Source: Hominimerdicola alba
Lineage (GTDB): Bacteria; Bacillota; Clostridia; Oscillospirales; Ruminococcaceae
NCBI RefSeq assembly: GCF_900109655.1
Contig: NZ_FOAT01000003.1
Coordinates: 262,321-326,320 of the forward strand
DNA length: 64,000 bases
Direction of reading: 5' to 3'
The notes beneath the pieces are model-generated. The model was not told the DNA's origin. It searched no databases and saw only the letters and a list, made by a program, of their open reading frames with translations. A program made the translations under genes and the position numbers. This document shows, one piece after another, positions 52,483 to 62,370 of the stretch. How positions within the stretch are numbered: the first letter of the stretch is position 1; each line of letters begins with the position of its first letter.

Positions 52483-52632
52483 TTTGTTTAATTCCTTTCG
52501 ATTTTAAATTACTTTAATTCATACTGAAATGCCGTTGACAAGATCCGGATTTTTACTATTTCAGATCGTACTGATTGTCCGAATTGGCTGCGCAGCCGTT
52601 ACCGGATTTTTTTCATTTCGTTGTTTGACTGT
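52483..52632 (-). ncRNA. Structured 5' leader RNA (copy C)
   Basis: Homologous to the leaders at 7554 and 23036. The outer helix is ATCCGG/CCGGAT in place of ATTCAG/CTGAAT, keeping pairing by two double substitutions. GGCTGCGCAGCC is kept. Confidence 0.55.
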
Positions 52633-52638
52633 ACTTGC

Positions 52639-52667
52639 AGTATAGCACACAAGGTCAGCATCAGCAA
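52639..52667 (-). promoter_or_regulatory. Promoter of M15 hydrolase
   Basis: Minus strand TTGCTG (52662-52667), 17 bp, TATACT (52639-52644), extended -10. Confidence 0.75.
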
Positions 52668-52674
52668 TTGAATC

Positions 52675-52703
52675 GGAATGAACTGTCAGTAAATCGGAGT
52701 GAA
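52675..52703 (-). promoter_or_regulatory. LytTR-type direct-repeat operator (M15 hydrolase)
   Basis: Minus strand TTCACTCC (52696-52703) and TTCATTCC (52675-52682), 21 bp apart and 7 bp before the -35 box. Confidence 0.65.
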
Positions 52704-52742
52704 TGGTATATTCAGCAGAAAAATACATATATTTTCAAAAGA

Positions 52743-52779
52743 AAAAGCCGTGCAGACTGCGTTCGTCTGCACGGCTTTT
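52743..52779. terminator. Hairpin/terminator upstream of M15 module
   Basis: AAAGCCGTGCAGAC / GTCTGCACGGCTTT, same hairpin as at 7812-7846. Confidence 0.65.
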
Positions 52780-52790
52780 CGGTTATCAGC

Positions 52791-52836
52791 GGTCACACCG
52801 AGACTTGAACTCGGACATCGGAATACTCCCTCAATA
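52791..52836 (-). tRNA. 3' fragment of a tRNA-like gene
   Basis: On the minus strand the T arm CCGAG-TTCAAGT-CTCGG is followed by TGTGACC, a 7-nt acceptor-like 3' strand. A GGGAG-type variable-arm sequence precedes it, as in tRNA-Leu or tRNA-Ser. No D arm, anticodon arm or 5' acceptor strand is found, so it is a partial copy. tRNA 3' ends are common integration sites, so this may mark an old element boundary. Confidence 0.45.
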
Positions 52837-52850
52837 ATCCCGATGAGAAT

Positions 52851-53168
52851 GTGGAAAAGTTAGTAAAAAGAGATTTCCACCAGGCAACCTCCCCCGAAGG
52901 CATTACCGCAAAGAGCGACAGCACAGCAATGGGTGACAAATATATCATCAATATGATGAAAGAGCATGGTCTTTATGGTACGCTTATCATAGGCTTTCAG
53001 AGTGATATAAAGGAATTTCTCCACAGGAACGATGAATTTGTCCAGTACCTTGACAAGGACGACATTATACATCAGTCATCTTTGATGGGTTCAGGCAAAT
53101 ACGAAAACAGCAAGGACGACACAGAGTTCGGAAAATACATTGAGAAAAAATCTTCCGCAGAAGAATAA
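52851..53168 (+). pseudogene. 3' remnant of an unidentified gene
   Basis: The open frame runs from 52809 to 53168 without a credible start: GTG at 52851 has no RBS, and the frame enters from the tRNA-like fragment. The translation (KRDFHQATSPEGITAK, EHGLYGTLIIGFQSD, NDEFVQYLDKDD) looks protein-like and is followed by a good terminator, so this is probably the 3' end of a gene whose 5' end was lost by recombination. Family not recognised. Confidence 0.5.
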
Positions 53169-53173
53169 TACCA

Positions 53174-53204
53174 TAAAGCACCGACACTTTGATGCCGGTG
53201 CTTT
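53174..53204 (+). terminator. Terminator of the gene remnant
   Basis: AAGCACCG / CGGTGCTT arms, then TTGCATTTT. Confidence 0.75.
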
Positions 53205-53277
53205 TGCATTTTCACGCGGTTTCTGTTATCGCGACAGATGTTCTCCTTCGATGTTTAGATGAAATCGCGTTTAATAG

Positions 53278-53306
53278 TTGACATATATCAATGAATATAG
53301 TATAAT
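53278..53306 (+). promoter_or_regulatory. Perfect consensus promoter of symporter gene
   Basis: TTGACA (53278-53283), 17 bp, TATAAT (53301-53306). Confidence 0.9.
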
Positions 53307-53349
53307 GTATTGGTGATATACACAAATCTATATATAAAGGAGTATTTCT

Positions 53350-54882
53350 ATGCCAACCACTTTTATGGTAATACCAATAACGATCGTGGCATATCTCATC
53401 ATGATGATCGTGATAGGTGTTCTTTTCTCAAGAAAAAACAAAAACGTAAGCGACTTCTACTTAGGCGGCAGAAAACTTGGTCCTTTTGTTACGGCAATGA
53501 GCGCTGAAGCATCGGATATGAGCAGCTGGCTGCTTATGGGACTTCCCGGAGTTGCCTACCTCAGTGGGTGCGCCGAAGCGGGCTGGACTGCTATCGGTCT
53601 TGCAGTAGGTACTTATCTCAACTGGCTTTTCGTGGCAAAGCGTCTGCGTGTGTACAGCCAGAAGGTGGGTGCTATCACTGTCCCCGATTTCTTCTCAAAC
53701 CGCTACCACGATAAGAACAAAGTCCTCATGGGCATATCGGCACTGATCATACTGATATTCTTTGTCCCCTACACAGCATCGGGATTCTCGGCTTGCGGCA
53801 AGCTGTTTTCCACAATATTCGGCTGGGATTATCATTTGGCCATGATAATCAGCGCGGTAGTTATCATAATCTATACCTGCTTCGGCGGATTCCTTGCTGC
53901 AAGTTTCACCGACCTGATACAGTCCATCGTTATGACAGTTGCACTTATCAGCATCATAGTATTCGGTATTTCAAAAGCAGGCGGTATCGATGCAGTTATA
54001 GACAATGCAAAGTCTATCGAGGGCTATCTCTCACTGACAAATATCCACAATGCCGAGACCAACGGTTCTGACCCCTACGGTTTCCTGACAACTGTTTCCA
54101 CACTTGCGTGGGGACTCGGCTACTTCGGTATGCCACATATTATCCTCAGATTCATGGCTATCGAGGACAAAAACAAAATCAAGACCTCTCGCCGCATAGC
54201 ATCTGTATGGGTAGTCATCTCCATGGCAGTTGCGATATTCATCGGCTTCATCGGCAATCTGCTTTCAAAACAGAATGTCATCGAACAGCTTGAAGATTCA
54301 GAAAAGATCATCATAAAGACCGCACTTTTTATGAGTGAGAACGGTCTCCTGCTTGCGATAGTAGCAGGTCTTGTATTTGCGGGTATACTTGCTTGTACAA
54401 TGTCCACTTCGGATTCTCAGCTGCTGGCGGCATCATCAAGTATGTCCGAGAATATCCTCAAAGGTGTATTCAATATAAAGCTGAACGAGAAAAAGTCCAT
54501 GCTTACTGCAAGAGCTGTACTTTTTGTTATAGCAGTTCTCGGTGTTATCCTTGCATGGAACGAAAACAGCTCTGTATTCCGTGTGGTATCCTTTGCATGG
54601 GCAGGTTTCGGCGCAACATTCGGACCCGTTATGCTTGCGGCACTTTTCTGGAAGCGTTCCAACAAAGCAGGTGCTGTTGCAGGTATGATCACAGGCGGCG
54701 TAATGGTCTTCCTCTGGAAGTTCGTTATAGCAAAACTCGGTGGCATTTTCGCCATATATGAACTGCTCCCCGCATTCCTGACAGCTGTTATCGCTATAGT
54801 TATCGTATCACTCGTTACATCAGCCCCGGAAAAAGAGATAACCGAGGAATTTGATTCGGTATCGGCTGAGATACATCAGTGA
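53350..54882 (+). CDS. putP: Sodium/proline symporter (SSS family)
   Basis: 510 residues, about 13 membrane helices. PutP hallmarks include FYLGGRKLGPFVTAMSAEASDMSSWLL near residue 38 (read in two parts: FYLGGRKLGP and AMSAEASDMSSWLLMG), an AGWTAIGLAVGTYLNW helix, and a central GLGYFGMPHIILRFMA. Expected to import L-proline with Na+. Strong constitutive-type promoter, AAAGGAG 8 nt before the ATG, terminator after. Single-gene unit; proline may serve as nutrient or osmoprotectant. Confidence 0.88.
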   Translation: MPTTFMVIPITIVAYLIMMIVIGVLFSRKNKNVSDFYLGGRKLGPFVTAMSAEASDMSSWLLMGLPGVAYLSGCAEAGWTAIGLAVGTYLNWLFVAKRLRVYSQKVGAITVPDFFSNRYHDKNKVLMGISALIILIFFVPYTASGFSACGKLFSTIFGWDYHLAMIISAVVIIIYTCFGGFLAASFTDLIQSIVMTVALISIIVFGISKAGGIDAVIDNAKSIEGYLSLTNIHNAETNGSDPYGFLTTVSTLAWGLGYFGMPHIILRFMAIEDKNKIKTSRRIASVWVVISMAVAIFIGFIGNLLSKQNVIEQLEDSEKIIIKTALFMSENGLLLAIVAGLVFAGILACTMSTSDSQLLAASSSMSENILKGVFNIKLNEKKSMLTARAVLFVIAVLGVILAWNENSSVFRVVSFAWAGFGATFGPVMLAALFWKRSNKAGAVAGMITGGVMVFLWKFVIAKLGGIFAIYELLPAFLTAVIAIVIVSLVTSAPEKEITEEFDSVSAEIHQ

Positions 54883-54918
54883 TGTGTTGAATATAATATG
54901 CTGAAAATAGCCATAATA

Positions 54919-54953
54919 GCCCTCTCTGTAAAATCAGAGAGGGCGGTTTCATT
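54919..54953 (+). terminator. Terminator of putP
   Basis: GCCCTCTCTG / CAGAGAGGGC, perfect 10-bp stem, then GGTTTCATTT. Confidence 0.8.
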
Positions 54954-54972
54954 TACGCCGAAGCACCAAATT

Positions 54973-55010
54973 ATAAGCCGTGCAAGTTCATAACGACCTG
55001 CACGGCTTAT
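54973..55010. terminator. Terminator of GH9 gene
   Basis: ATAAGCCGTGCA / TGCACGGCTTAT arms with an imperfect inner stem; same family as the hairpin at 3262-3297. Lies 12 bp past the GH9 stop. Confidence 0.7.
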
Positions 55011-55021
55011 ATTTTTATATC

Positions 55022-56662
55022 TTACTTCAGGAACGCCAGCACAAACACCGCAGGAGAGTTCCAGTATATGGTTATCTCGTTGAGAGAGTAGCTTGCGGCG
55101 AGGTCTGCAAAGCATTTCATCGGCGGAGTATCCGAGGGTATAGCCGCCTGTGCAAAGGGGTCGTTCAGCCCCTTGTTAGGTCCGCCCGATACCATGCCCG
55201 GAATACATTCATCTATGCCGTCAGCAAAGGCAGGGCGAAGATGCAGTTCGTTAACACGGAATTCCCCAGTGCCCGATACATAGCTGATGCCCAGAGCATT
55301 TTTGCCCATAAGATAATGCAGCTGATTTGCCGCATATTCCTTTGAGGCTTCATCACCGTTCAGCAGATAGTTCACCGCGAAAACCATGCCGTTCTTCATG
55401 ACTACCATATTGCTGCCCCAGTGATAGCCCATGCGGTCAAGCGCCAGACCGTAGCCGCATTTATCCGAAAGCTTTTTAAGCTTCTCGGCATGATCTGCAA
55501 AGGCATTTTTCAGCTTATCCGCAGTTTCATCCGAACTGTCATGCTCTGCCAGCAGATAAGCCAGCGAACCCAGTCCGCCAACTTCGCCGTAGCCGAATTC
55601 TGTCAGCGAGAAATTCTTCCTCATCTGCGCCGATATCTTATCTTTATATAATGTATCCCCGGTCAGCGCGTACATCTCGGCATATGCCCAGTACCTGTTG
55701 GAGTTATCGTCCCGCTCGTAATAACCGCCCGTATTGCAGCCCTCGGGATTTCTAAAGCCGATAAACTCAGGGTGAGCTTCCAGCCAGTCGACAGACTTTT
55801 TCGCCGCTTTGTACAGTACTTCCGCGAAACTTTTGTCGAACTTTTTATAGATACCGCTTGCCAGCGCTGTAACAGCCGCAAAGTCCGCAACCGCCATTGA
55901 TGACACAGGGAACACCACCAGCGGGACGGTATCATCTTCGGGCATGATGAAAGGCGCGTGCTGCATGGTGGTGACCTTGTGATATACCCCGCCGTCCTCG
56001 CGCTGCATTTTCAGCAGCCATTCAAGCTCGTAGCGTATCTCTGTGAGGATATCGGGCATACCGCCATCAGGGATATCCAGTTTAAGACCGTCAAAAGCGT
56101 TCGGGAAAAGCTTGTAAGCATAAAGCAGATGAGCCGCCGCCACTGCCCCCGCAGTAACATATCTGCCATAGTCTCCCGCATCATGCCAGCCACCTGCGAC
56201 ATCAAGCGTGATACTGCCGTCTTCGTACAGCGATGCTGCCGAACAATGGCATGGCTTGTGATGGTATGCGCCCGCATATTTTGGTTCAAGTTCGCATCCG
56301 CACCGCAGATAGTAGTAGGCTTTCGAGGTATCATACAACAGCTTGTCATAAACATCGCCGCCTATGCGGAAAAGCGCAGAAGTCCTGCCACCCGCGTGTA
56401 CACGGTAGATGCCCTCGGCTTTAAGTTCGGAAAAATCAGCAGTGCGCACTGTATCCCCCGAATCTTCATCATATCCGAAATATGCGGTCTTGCCTGAAAA
56501 TACGGTATCGCCATTCTCGTCACACACCGTGAAATCCTCAGCTTCAAAGGGCATCACCGCTATCTTTCTGCGTTCGGGAGTATACCCCGCCTGATCCACA
56601 AATATGCCGAAAGGCGTATATTTTATCTTAGCCGCAGAGCTGTCAAAATATTCCTTATCCAT
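55022..56662 (-). CDS. Cytoplasmic GH9 glycosidase (cellodextrinase-like)
   Basis: 546 residues, no signal peptide. An N-terminal immunoglobulin-like CelD_N domain (~12-100) is followed by the (alpha/alpha)6 GH9 domain. GGWHDAGDYGRY holds the nucleophile-side Asp161 and Asp164. HLRPAF is the conserved His/Arg motif, and NEITIYWNSP holds the acid Glu529. Absence of signal peptide, CBM and dockerin points to an intracellular enzyme that cuts imported cello-oligosaccharides rather than cellulose, as known for some ruminococcal GH9 cellodextrinases. Other beta-1,4 oligosaccharides are possible substrates. GGAGAG RBS before the ATG. Confidence 0.9.
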   Translation of the reverse strand: MDKEYFDSSAAKIKYTPFGIFVDQAGYTPERRKIAVMPFEAEDFTVCDENGDTVFSGKTAYFGYDEDSGDTVRTADFSELKAEGIYRVHAGGRTSALFRIGGDVYDKLLYDTSKAYYYLRCGCELEPKYAGAYHHKPCHCSAASLYEDGSITLDVAGGWHDAGDYGRYVTAGAVAAAHLLYAYKLFPNAFDGLKLDIPDGGMPDILTEIRYELEWLLKMQREDGGVYHKVTTMQHAPFIMPEDDTVPLVVFPVSSMAVADFAAVTALASGIYKKFDKSFAEVLYKAAKKSVDWLEAHPEFIGFRNPEGCNTGGYYERDDNSNRYWAYAEMYALTGDTLYKDKISAQMRKNFSLTEFGYGEVGGLGSLAYLLAEHDSSDETADKLKNAFADHAEKLKKLSDKCGYGLALDRMGYHWGSNMVVMKNGMVFAVNYLLNGDEASKEYAANQLHYLMGKNALGISYVSGTGEFRVNELHLRPAFADGIDECIPGMVSGGPNKGLNDPFAQAAIPSDTPPMKCFADLAASYSLNEITIYWNSPAVFVLAFLK

Positions 56663-56847
56663 AGCATCTCTCCTTTCGGAAAAAGTTATTTTTACTATTA
56701 TATCATCTTAACCGAAAATGTCAATTGAATAAAGAAGCAAAAAATAGAATAAAACTATAATATTTTCAAGATGCCGCCGTATACACGCCGATATATGAGC
56801 GTAGAATGTTTAATATATTTTTATCTCCAAAATATTTATATATTATA

Positions 56848-56876
56848 TTGATTTTTTGGACGATATGTGATATAAT
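56848..56876 (+). promoter_or_regulatory. Promoter of diguanylate cyclase gene
   Basis: TTGATT (56848-56853), 17 bp, TATAAT (56871-56876). The rest of 56663-56962 is AT-rich with nothing else recognisable. Confidence 0.7.
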
Positions 56877-56962
56877 AAATTATGCACAACAAATTACTGG
56901 CATATTTTGCCTGTTTATATTTAATTCAGTAACGCTGTACATATGTAAGAAGGTGATCTGCT

Positions 56963-58384
56963 ATGAGCAATACCGAAACTACCTCATCAAAACTTACTAA
57001 AACACGTCTTTCAGTTTCTATCCGATTACCGATACTGATCATCACCAGCTTTCTTCTGGCAATCATTACAGTCATCGTTCTGGTCTATTTCAGGTTTGAA
57101 AAACGAACCGTCCAGGAATATACCGACATGGGTAAAAGCGCCACACAGCTTATGGCGAATACATTTGATGCGGATAAGATACCTCTGTATCTTGAAGAGA
57201 ACTTCGAACTTGAAGAATACAATGATATACGCGAAGACCTCATACGGCTGAAAGAGAACTACCCCGACGTGATGTATATGTATATATATCACTTTGTACC
57301 CGAGGGCGGCGAGGTCATATTCGACCTCGACAGCGATTACAGCCTTGATGCCGACCCGCCGGGAACGCTTTATGATCCCGACCCCGCTGTGGTGGAGTAT
57401 ATGGACGACCTCTGCGCAGGCAGGGAGATACCGGTACTGACAGGTGATACCGATGACGGCTATATGCTGACATATATGCGCCCTGTTTTTAACAGCAAAG
57501 GCGAGTACTGCTGCCATGTATGCGTAGATTTCTCAATGGAAGATCTGCACAAGCAGGATATACTGTTTGTTCTGGGTCTGTTGCTGGCTCTCATAATCTT
57601 AATGATAATAATAGCCGTACTTGATATATGGTATATGCGAAAGAATATCACAGGTCCCATAGACCGCATGAAGACCGCCACAGATAAGTTCTCCTATGAA
57701 AAAGAATCCGACCAAGAGGAAAATATCAGGATCATGGAAGATATCAAGATCAATACAGGTGACGAGATCGAGGTCATATATCAGCTGTTCATAGCATTCA
57801 TGAAGAACAACCTGAAATATATGCACAACCTCAGCCAGGCGGAAAACGACATCAAGACAAAAGATGCCCAGATAGGTCAGATAAGTGAAGAAGCTTACCG
57901 TGATACTCTCACAGGTGTGGGCAGCAAGACCGCCTATACCAAGAAGGTCAAGGAGATAAATGAGGCTATACACGGCGGTCAGTGCGATTTCGCCATCGTT
58001 ATGGTGGATATGAACGACCTGAAAAAGATAAACGATGTATACGGTCACAAGTCTGGCGATATGTACATAAAAGGCTGCTGCCACCTGATATGTGAGACCT
58101 TCAAGCACTCCCCCGTTTACCGCATTGGCGGTGATGAATTCGTGGCGATACTGCAAGGACAGGATCTTGAAAACAGGCAGAGCCTTGTGGAAGGTCTGAG
58201 AAACGCCCTGAACGAATCCTACGAGAACGAAGACCTCGACCCATGGCTGCGCTATTCAGCCGCAGTCGGCATAGCGGATTTCGCCTCCGATGACAACACA
58301 TTTGAACTTGTGTTCAAACGCGCCGACCAGGCGATGTACGAGGATAAAAAGCGATTTAAAGCTCAGCACGGCAGCTACCGCTGA
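56963..58384 (+). CDS. Membrane diguanylate cyclase (GGDEF)
   Basis: 473 residues. Membrane helix ~25-48, external domain ~50-195 with two Cys, second helix ~197-220, HAMP-like/coiled-coil linker to ~310, and a GGDEF domain (~315-473). The active site RIGGDEF is intact near residue 393. The RxxD inhibitory site is absent (KHSP at that position), so product feedback is not expected. Makes c-di-GMP in response to an external signal. No EAL or PilZ gene in the window. GAAGGTG site 7 nt before the ATG. Confidence 0.9.
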   Translation: MSNTETTSSKLTKTRLSVSIRLPILIITSFLLAIITVIVLVYFRFEKRTVQEYTDMGKSATQLMANTFDADKIPLYLEENFELEEYNDIREDLIRLKENYPDVMYMYIYHFVPEGGEVIFDLDSDYSLDADPPGTLYDPDPAVVEYMDDLCAGREIPVLTGDTDDGYMLTYMRPVFNSKGEYCCHVCVDFSMEDLHKQDILFVLGLLLALIILMIIIAVLDIWYMRKNITGPIDRMKTATDKFSYEKESDQEENIRIMEDIKINTGDEIEVIYQLFIAFMKNNLKYMHNLSQAENDIKTKDAQIGQISEEAYRDTLTGVGSKTAYTKKVKEINEAIHGGQCDFAIVMVDMNDLKKINDVYGHKSGDMYIKGCCHLICETFKHSPVYRIGGDEFVAILQGQDLENRQSLVEGLRNALNESYENEDLDPWLRYSAAVGIADFASDDNTFELVFKRADQAMYEDKKRFKAQHGSYR

Positions 58385-58403
58385 TACTCAAAATAAAATC
58401 TGA

Positions 58404-58558
58404 TTATCCCTTTACAACACCACTTAAAATGCCGGAAAAACAGGAATATATTATGTTGACGTTATCTTTTCCCCCGCCGCAGGCGGGGGAAAAGATAACC
58501 GACATACTCTCATTACATTCATTTGATCGCTGTTAAGTCAGGTGTGTCAGCGGGATAA
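58404..58558. mobile_element. MITE-like palindromic element, copy 2
   Basis: About 155 bp, near-identical to 15156-15310, with ends TTATCCC and GGGATAA and the hairpin GTTATCTTTTCCCCCGCC (58461-58499) unchanged. Inserted 20 bp after the cyclase stop. Confidence 0.65.
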
Positions 58559-58574
58559 CAATAAAATAAAAAGC

Positions 58575-58615
58575 AATGCACTTCTGTTAAGCCAATGACA
58601 GAAGTGCATTTTTAT
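58575..58615 (+). terminator. Terminator following the element
   Basis: AATGCACTTCTGT / ACAGAAGTGCATT, then TTTATGC. Presumably the terminator of the cyclase gene, now separated from it by the inserted element. Confidence 0.8.
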
Positions 58616-58623
58616 GCATAAAA

Positions 58624-58645
58624 AAGAGACTGCCGAAACAGTCTC
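58624..58645 (-). terminator. Terminator of SleB-like gene
   Basis: AGAGACTG / CAGTCTCT with TTTTTTATG on the minus strand, 33 bp past the stop. Confidence 0.75.
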
Positions 58646-58677
58646 TCCCAATTTATATAGAACAGGAAATTTATACC

Positions 58678-59571
58678 TTATATAGAATAGAAGTGGTTCA
58701 TGCTGCCGTCGCCCCAGAAACCGAGATAACCGTGGTTGAAATCCTCGGGGTGTTCAAGGTACATATCAACAGCTGCCATAACGCTAGGTGTTACCTGATA
58801 AGAATAAGTACCCAGATAAAGTGTCCACTCAAGACCTGAGAACTGGTTGGGCTGAGTAAGTACGCCCCATATGGTATTGGGGAATCTGGGGTCGTTAACA
58901 CGGTTCATAACTACCTCAACGACCTTAGCCTTTTCGTACTCGCTTATCCAGTTAGCGCCGTACTCATGGCCGACAACGTTGCACAACCAGATGTATTCTT
59001 CATCTGTTACCTGAATCTTTCTGTCGTTGTCCTGCTCCTCTTCCTGAGTATCTTCAGCGGGTGCAGGCTCTTCGGAAGAAGTCTCCTCAGGCTGTTCCTC
59101 ATAAACAGGCTCACTCTCAACGTACTCGGGCTCCTCATAAACGGGAACTTCCTCGTAAACGGGTTCTTCGTAATACTGCTCAGTAACTGTCTCGGGAACT
59201 TCCTCAACAACGGGAGCGGTAGTAACTGCGGGTGCAGATGCTGCCTTCTTTTCTACCTTCTTCTCTTCAGCAGAGGTCTTGGTAGTTTTCTTGGAAGCCT
59301 TCTCGGTCTTCTTATCAGCCTTCTTAGTGGTAACTGCTGTTGTCACAACAGTGATGTCTTCCTCAGCTGTTGTTTCATCAGAAGTGGTCTCTTCATCGGT
59401 CACAGTCTCATCGGAGGTAGTCTCGTCATCTGTGGTCAGCTCGGAGAATGTCTTAACAGTTACATTTTCATCTGCGCTGCCGTTATTGTTTGCCGCCTGA
59501 TATGTAAATCCTGCGAAAGCTCCTGTAGCTACCATACAAACGATAACAGCTGCGATCTTAATTTTAGTCAT
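58678..59571 (-). CDS. Secreted SleB-type cell wall hydrolase
   Basis: Start at ATG 59571 (AAAGGATT 6 nt upstream), 297 residues. Signal/anchor helix ~4-24, a long Thr/Glu/Lys-rich linker (~35-190) with repeated EEVP/YEEP motifs, and a C-terminal SleB-like lytic transglycosylase/amidase domain (~192-297; the conserved Glu is in VVGHEYG, with VVEVVMNRV following). The linker may span the wall. SleB homologues cut spore cortex, but vegetative versions act in cell separation or remodelling. No spore genes are nearby. Single-gene unit with promoter TTGTAA-17-TATTAT (59632-59660). Confidence 0.85.
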   Translation of the reverse strand: MTKIKIAAVIVCMVATGAFAGFTYQAANNNGSADENVTVKTFSELTTDDETTSDETVTDEETTSDETTAEEDITVVTTAVTTKKADKKTEKASKKTTKTSAEEKKVEKKAASAPAVTTAPVVEEVPETVTEQYYEEPVYEEVPVYEEPEYVESEPVYEEQPEETSSEEPAPAEDTQEEEQDNDRKIQVTDEEYIWLCNVVGHEYGANWISEYEKAKVVEVVMNRVNDPRFPNTIWGVLTQPNQFSGLEWTLYLGTYSYQVTPSVMAAVDMYLEHPEDFNHGYLGFWGDGSMNHFYSI

Positions 59572-60077
59572 ATTATAATCCTTTCTCATTTATCTGAGGT
59601 TATTAATCTCTCTCTTTTGTTCACGATGACTATAATAACACATTTCACCAAAGATTACAAGAAGGTTACATTGGTTTTCCATTTTGTAAACACTTCAGAG
59701 CTATGATTAACCTTAAATTTTGTAGGCTATGCACAACAAAATCGCCGTATTTTCGGATATTTCTTGTACTTGATTATATGTTTTAACGATTGTTCAAAAG
59801 AAAAAATGCCCGAAAAATCAGCATTTTCGACCTTTTACGAGCCGATTTTTTTACCATCTTTTCCGCGGTAAAAAGGCGGCATTTTGACACCCCTTTTGTA
59901 ATAATATACAACCGCACTTCAATGACATTTCAGTAACCCGATAGCCCTCTTAACAAAGCCTGATAAGGCTCTGCCACCATGCAAGGCAGAGAAATTCCCC
60001 CATGCGTCTTTACTTTTGCGGGCGGATATGCTATAATGTTTATATATATGTCTTTTCAAAGGAATGGCGGTGAGCTT
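59572..60077. other. Intergenic region with divergent promoters
   Basis: Holds the SleB promoter on the minus strand (TTGTAA 59655-59660, TATTAT 59632-59637) and the GH95 -10 box (TATAAT, 60032-60037, extended by TGC). The middle (59700-59990) shows only short hairpins, for example AGCC-tgataa-GGCT near 59960, and no supported gene. Confidence 0.55.
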
Positions 60078-62348
60078 ATGGTCAACAAAAAGATATGGTT
60101 CAAGACCCCCGCAGAGGACTGGAATGTTGCTCTGCTTGTGGGCAACGGCAGGATAGGCGGTATGTGCTTCGGCAAGCCTGTTTGCGAGACTATACAGCTC
60201 AACGAGGACTCGATATGGTCCGGAGGATACCGCAAGCGCGATAACGCCTCCGCTCTCCCGAATCTCGAAAAGGTGAGACAGCTTCTCCGTGAAGACAGGA
60301 TAGCAGAAGCCGAAAAGATAGTTGACGAAGCTTTCTGCGGCACTCCCGAAAGCCAGCGGCATTATATGCCCCTTGGCGACCTCACTATATACCATTATAA
60401 AGAGGGCACCTGCCAATACATCAGCCGCTCCCTCGACCTCGAAAATGCTGTCTGCGAGACACGCTATTCCCTAAACGGCACGAATTTCACAAGACGCGTG
60501 ATATGCTCCGAGCCTGCACAGGTCATGGCGGTGTGCATCGAAGCCGACAAGCCTGCCTCTGTATCGGTAAAGGTCGGTATAGGCGGGCGGGATGATTATT
60601 TCGATGACAACACCCCTGTGAATGACACGGATATCCTCTACTACGGCGGAAGCGGTTCTGAGGACGGCATACGTTTTGCCGCTTATGTACGAGTTAAAGG
60701 CGAGGGCGGTACAGTCCGCAGATGGGGCAGCAGTATCGTCACCGAGGATTGCGACCGCGTGACAATACTACTCGGCGCACAGACCGATTTCCGTGTGACA
60801 GACTACAAAAAGGCAGCCGAGCTTGATGTTATCACCGCTGCTGAAAAGACATTCGATGAACTTCTGCAAGAACATACCGAGGATTACCGAAGCTTTTTTG
60901 ACAGAGCTTCTGTGACCTTTGAAGATACTGCCGACAACACTCTGCCTACCGATGAAAGGCTTGCCGCTGTAAAGGCTGGCAAGGTCGATAACGGACTTGT
61001 TTCGCTGTACTTCGATTTCGGCAGATACCTGATGATATCGGGCAGCCGCGAGGGCACGCTCCCACTGAACCTGCAAGGTATATGGAACAAGGATATGTGG
61101 CCTGCATGGGGCAGCAAGTTCACGGTGAATATCAACACCGAAATGAATTACTGGTGCGCTGAACCCTGCGGTCTCGGGGAACTTCATATGCCCCTGTTCG
61201 ACCATATCGAGCGTATGCGGCCCCATGGCAGGGAAACCGCCCGCGAGATGTACGGCTGCGGCGGATTCGTCTGCCACCACAACACCGATATCTGGGGCGA
61301 TACCGCACCCCAGGATCGCTGGATACCCGGTACTCAGTGGGTGACAGGCGCAGCATGGCTGTGTACCCATATCTGGGAGCACTGGCTTTTCACGCGGGAT
61401 AAGGACTTCCTTGCACAGAAATACGATACCATGAAAGAAGCCGCAAAGTTCTTTGTGGATTTCCTGATAGACGACGGCAGCGGCAGACTTGTAACCGCCC
61501 CATCGGTTTCTCCCGAAAACACCTATATCACCGCAAGCGGCGCTAAAGGCTCGGTATGTATAGGTCCCTCCATGGACAGCCAGATAATTTATCAGCTTTT
61601 CACCGCTGTTATCGAAGCGGGAGAGATACTTGATACAGACAAAGCTTTCTGTGAAAAGCTCCGCACCATGCGTGATAAACTGCCAAAGCCCGAGATAGGC
61701 AAGTACGGGCAGATAATGGAGTGGGCGGTAGACTACGATGAAGCCGAGCCGGGACACAGGCATATCAGCCAGCTTTACGCCCTGTATCCTGCGGATATCA
61801 TATCCGTAAGACACACCCCCGCGCTGGCAGAAGCCGCAAGGGCGACCATCGAGCGCAGGCTTTCCCACGGCGGCGGACACACAGGCTGGTCAAGGGCTTG
61901 GATAATCAACCACTGGGCAAGACTCCGCGACGGCGAAAAGGTCAAGGAGAATATCGCGGCTCTGCTGGCAAATTCAACTTCGGACAACCTATTCGATATG
62001 CACCCGCCTTTCCAGATAGACGGAAATTTCGGTGCGGCGGCAGGTATTGCCGAAGCACTTCTGCAAAGCCATAACGGCGAGATACAGCTTCTTCCCGCAC
62101 TCAGCCCCGACTGGAAAAACGGCAGTTTCAAGGGACTTCGAGCAAGGGGCGGCTATACGGTGCACTGCGAATGGCAGAACTCCCGACCCACCAGATGCAC
62201 CATTACCCCGATACAGGACGGCAAATGCACCATAGTCCTCCCCGAGGGCTGTGATATCAAAAACGTAAGCACAAAACATACTGTCTGCGGTGACTGTATA
62301 AATGTAAGCACTAAGGCTGGCAGAAGTTTTGAGATAGTGTTCGGATAA
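60078..62348 (+). CDS. GH95-family alpha-L-fucosidase/galactosidase
   Basis: Start at ATG 60078 (GGCGGTGAG upstream); 756 residues, full length for GH95. No signal peptide, so cytoplasmic. An N-terminal beta-sandwich (~1-270) is followed by an (alpha/alpha)6 domain. GH95 signatures include [10 protein letters not shown] (catalytic-base-assisting Asn pair) and [17 protein letters not shown] (conserved catalytic Asp region). GH95 enzymes remove alpha-1,2-L-fucose, or L-galactose from xyloglucan side chains. In a plant-fibre degrader, plant cell-wall oligosaccharides are the likelier substrate. Confidence 0.9.
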   Translation: MVNKKIWFKTPAEDWNVALLVGNGRIGGMCFGKPVCETIQLNEDSIWSGGYRKRDNASALPNLEKVRQLLREDRIAEAEKIVDEAFCGTPESQRHYMPLGDLTIYHYKEGTCQYISRSLDLENAVCETRYSLNGTNFTRRVICSEPAQVMAVCIEADKPASVSVKVGIGGRDDYFDDNTPVNDTDILYYGGSGSEDGIRFAAYVRVKGEGGTVRRWGSSIVTEDCDRVTILLGAQTDFRVTDYKKAAELDVITAAEKTFDELLQEHTEDYRSFFDRASVTFEDTADNTLPTDERLAAVKAGKVDNGLVSLYFDFGRYLMISGSREGTLPLNLQGIWNKDMWPAWGSKFTVNINTEMNYWCAEPCGLGELHMPLFDHIERMRPHGRETAREMYGCGGFVCHHNTDIWGDTAPQDRWIPGTQWVTGAAWLCTHIWEHWLFTRDKDFLAQKYDTMKEAAKFFVDFLIDDGSGRLVTAPSVSPENTYITASGAKGSVCIGPSMDSQIIYQLFTAVIEAGEILDTDKAFCEKLRTMRDKLPKPEIGKYGQIMEWAVDYDEAEPGHRHISQLYALYPADIISVRHTPALAEAARATIERRLSHGGGHTGWSRAWIINHWARLRDGEKVKENIAALLANSTSDNLFDMHPPFQIDGNFGAAAGIAEALLQSHNGEIQLLPALSPDWKNGSFKGLRARGGYTVHCEWQNSRPTRCTITPIQDGKCTIVLPEGCDIKNVSTKHTVCGDCINVSTKAGRSFEIVFG

Positions 62349-62370
62349 AATATAAAAGAGGTGAATAACG

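Noticed and set aside
60768-61880. 370-residue minus-strand frame inside the GH95 gene
   Set aside because: Shadow of a high-GC coding region; no start signals and no protein-like pattern, while GH95 motifs are on the plus strand.
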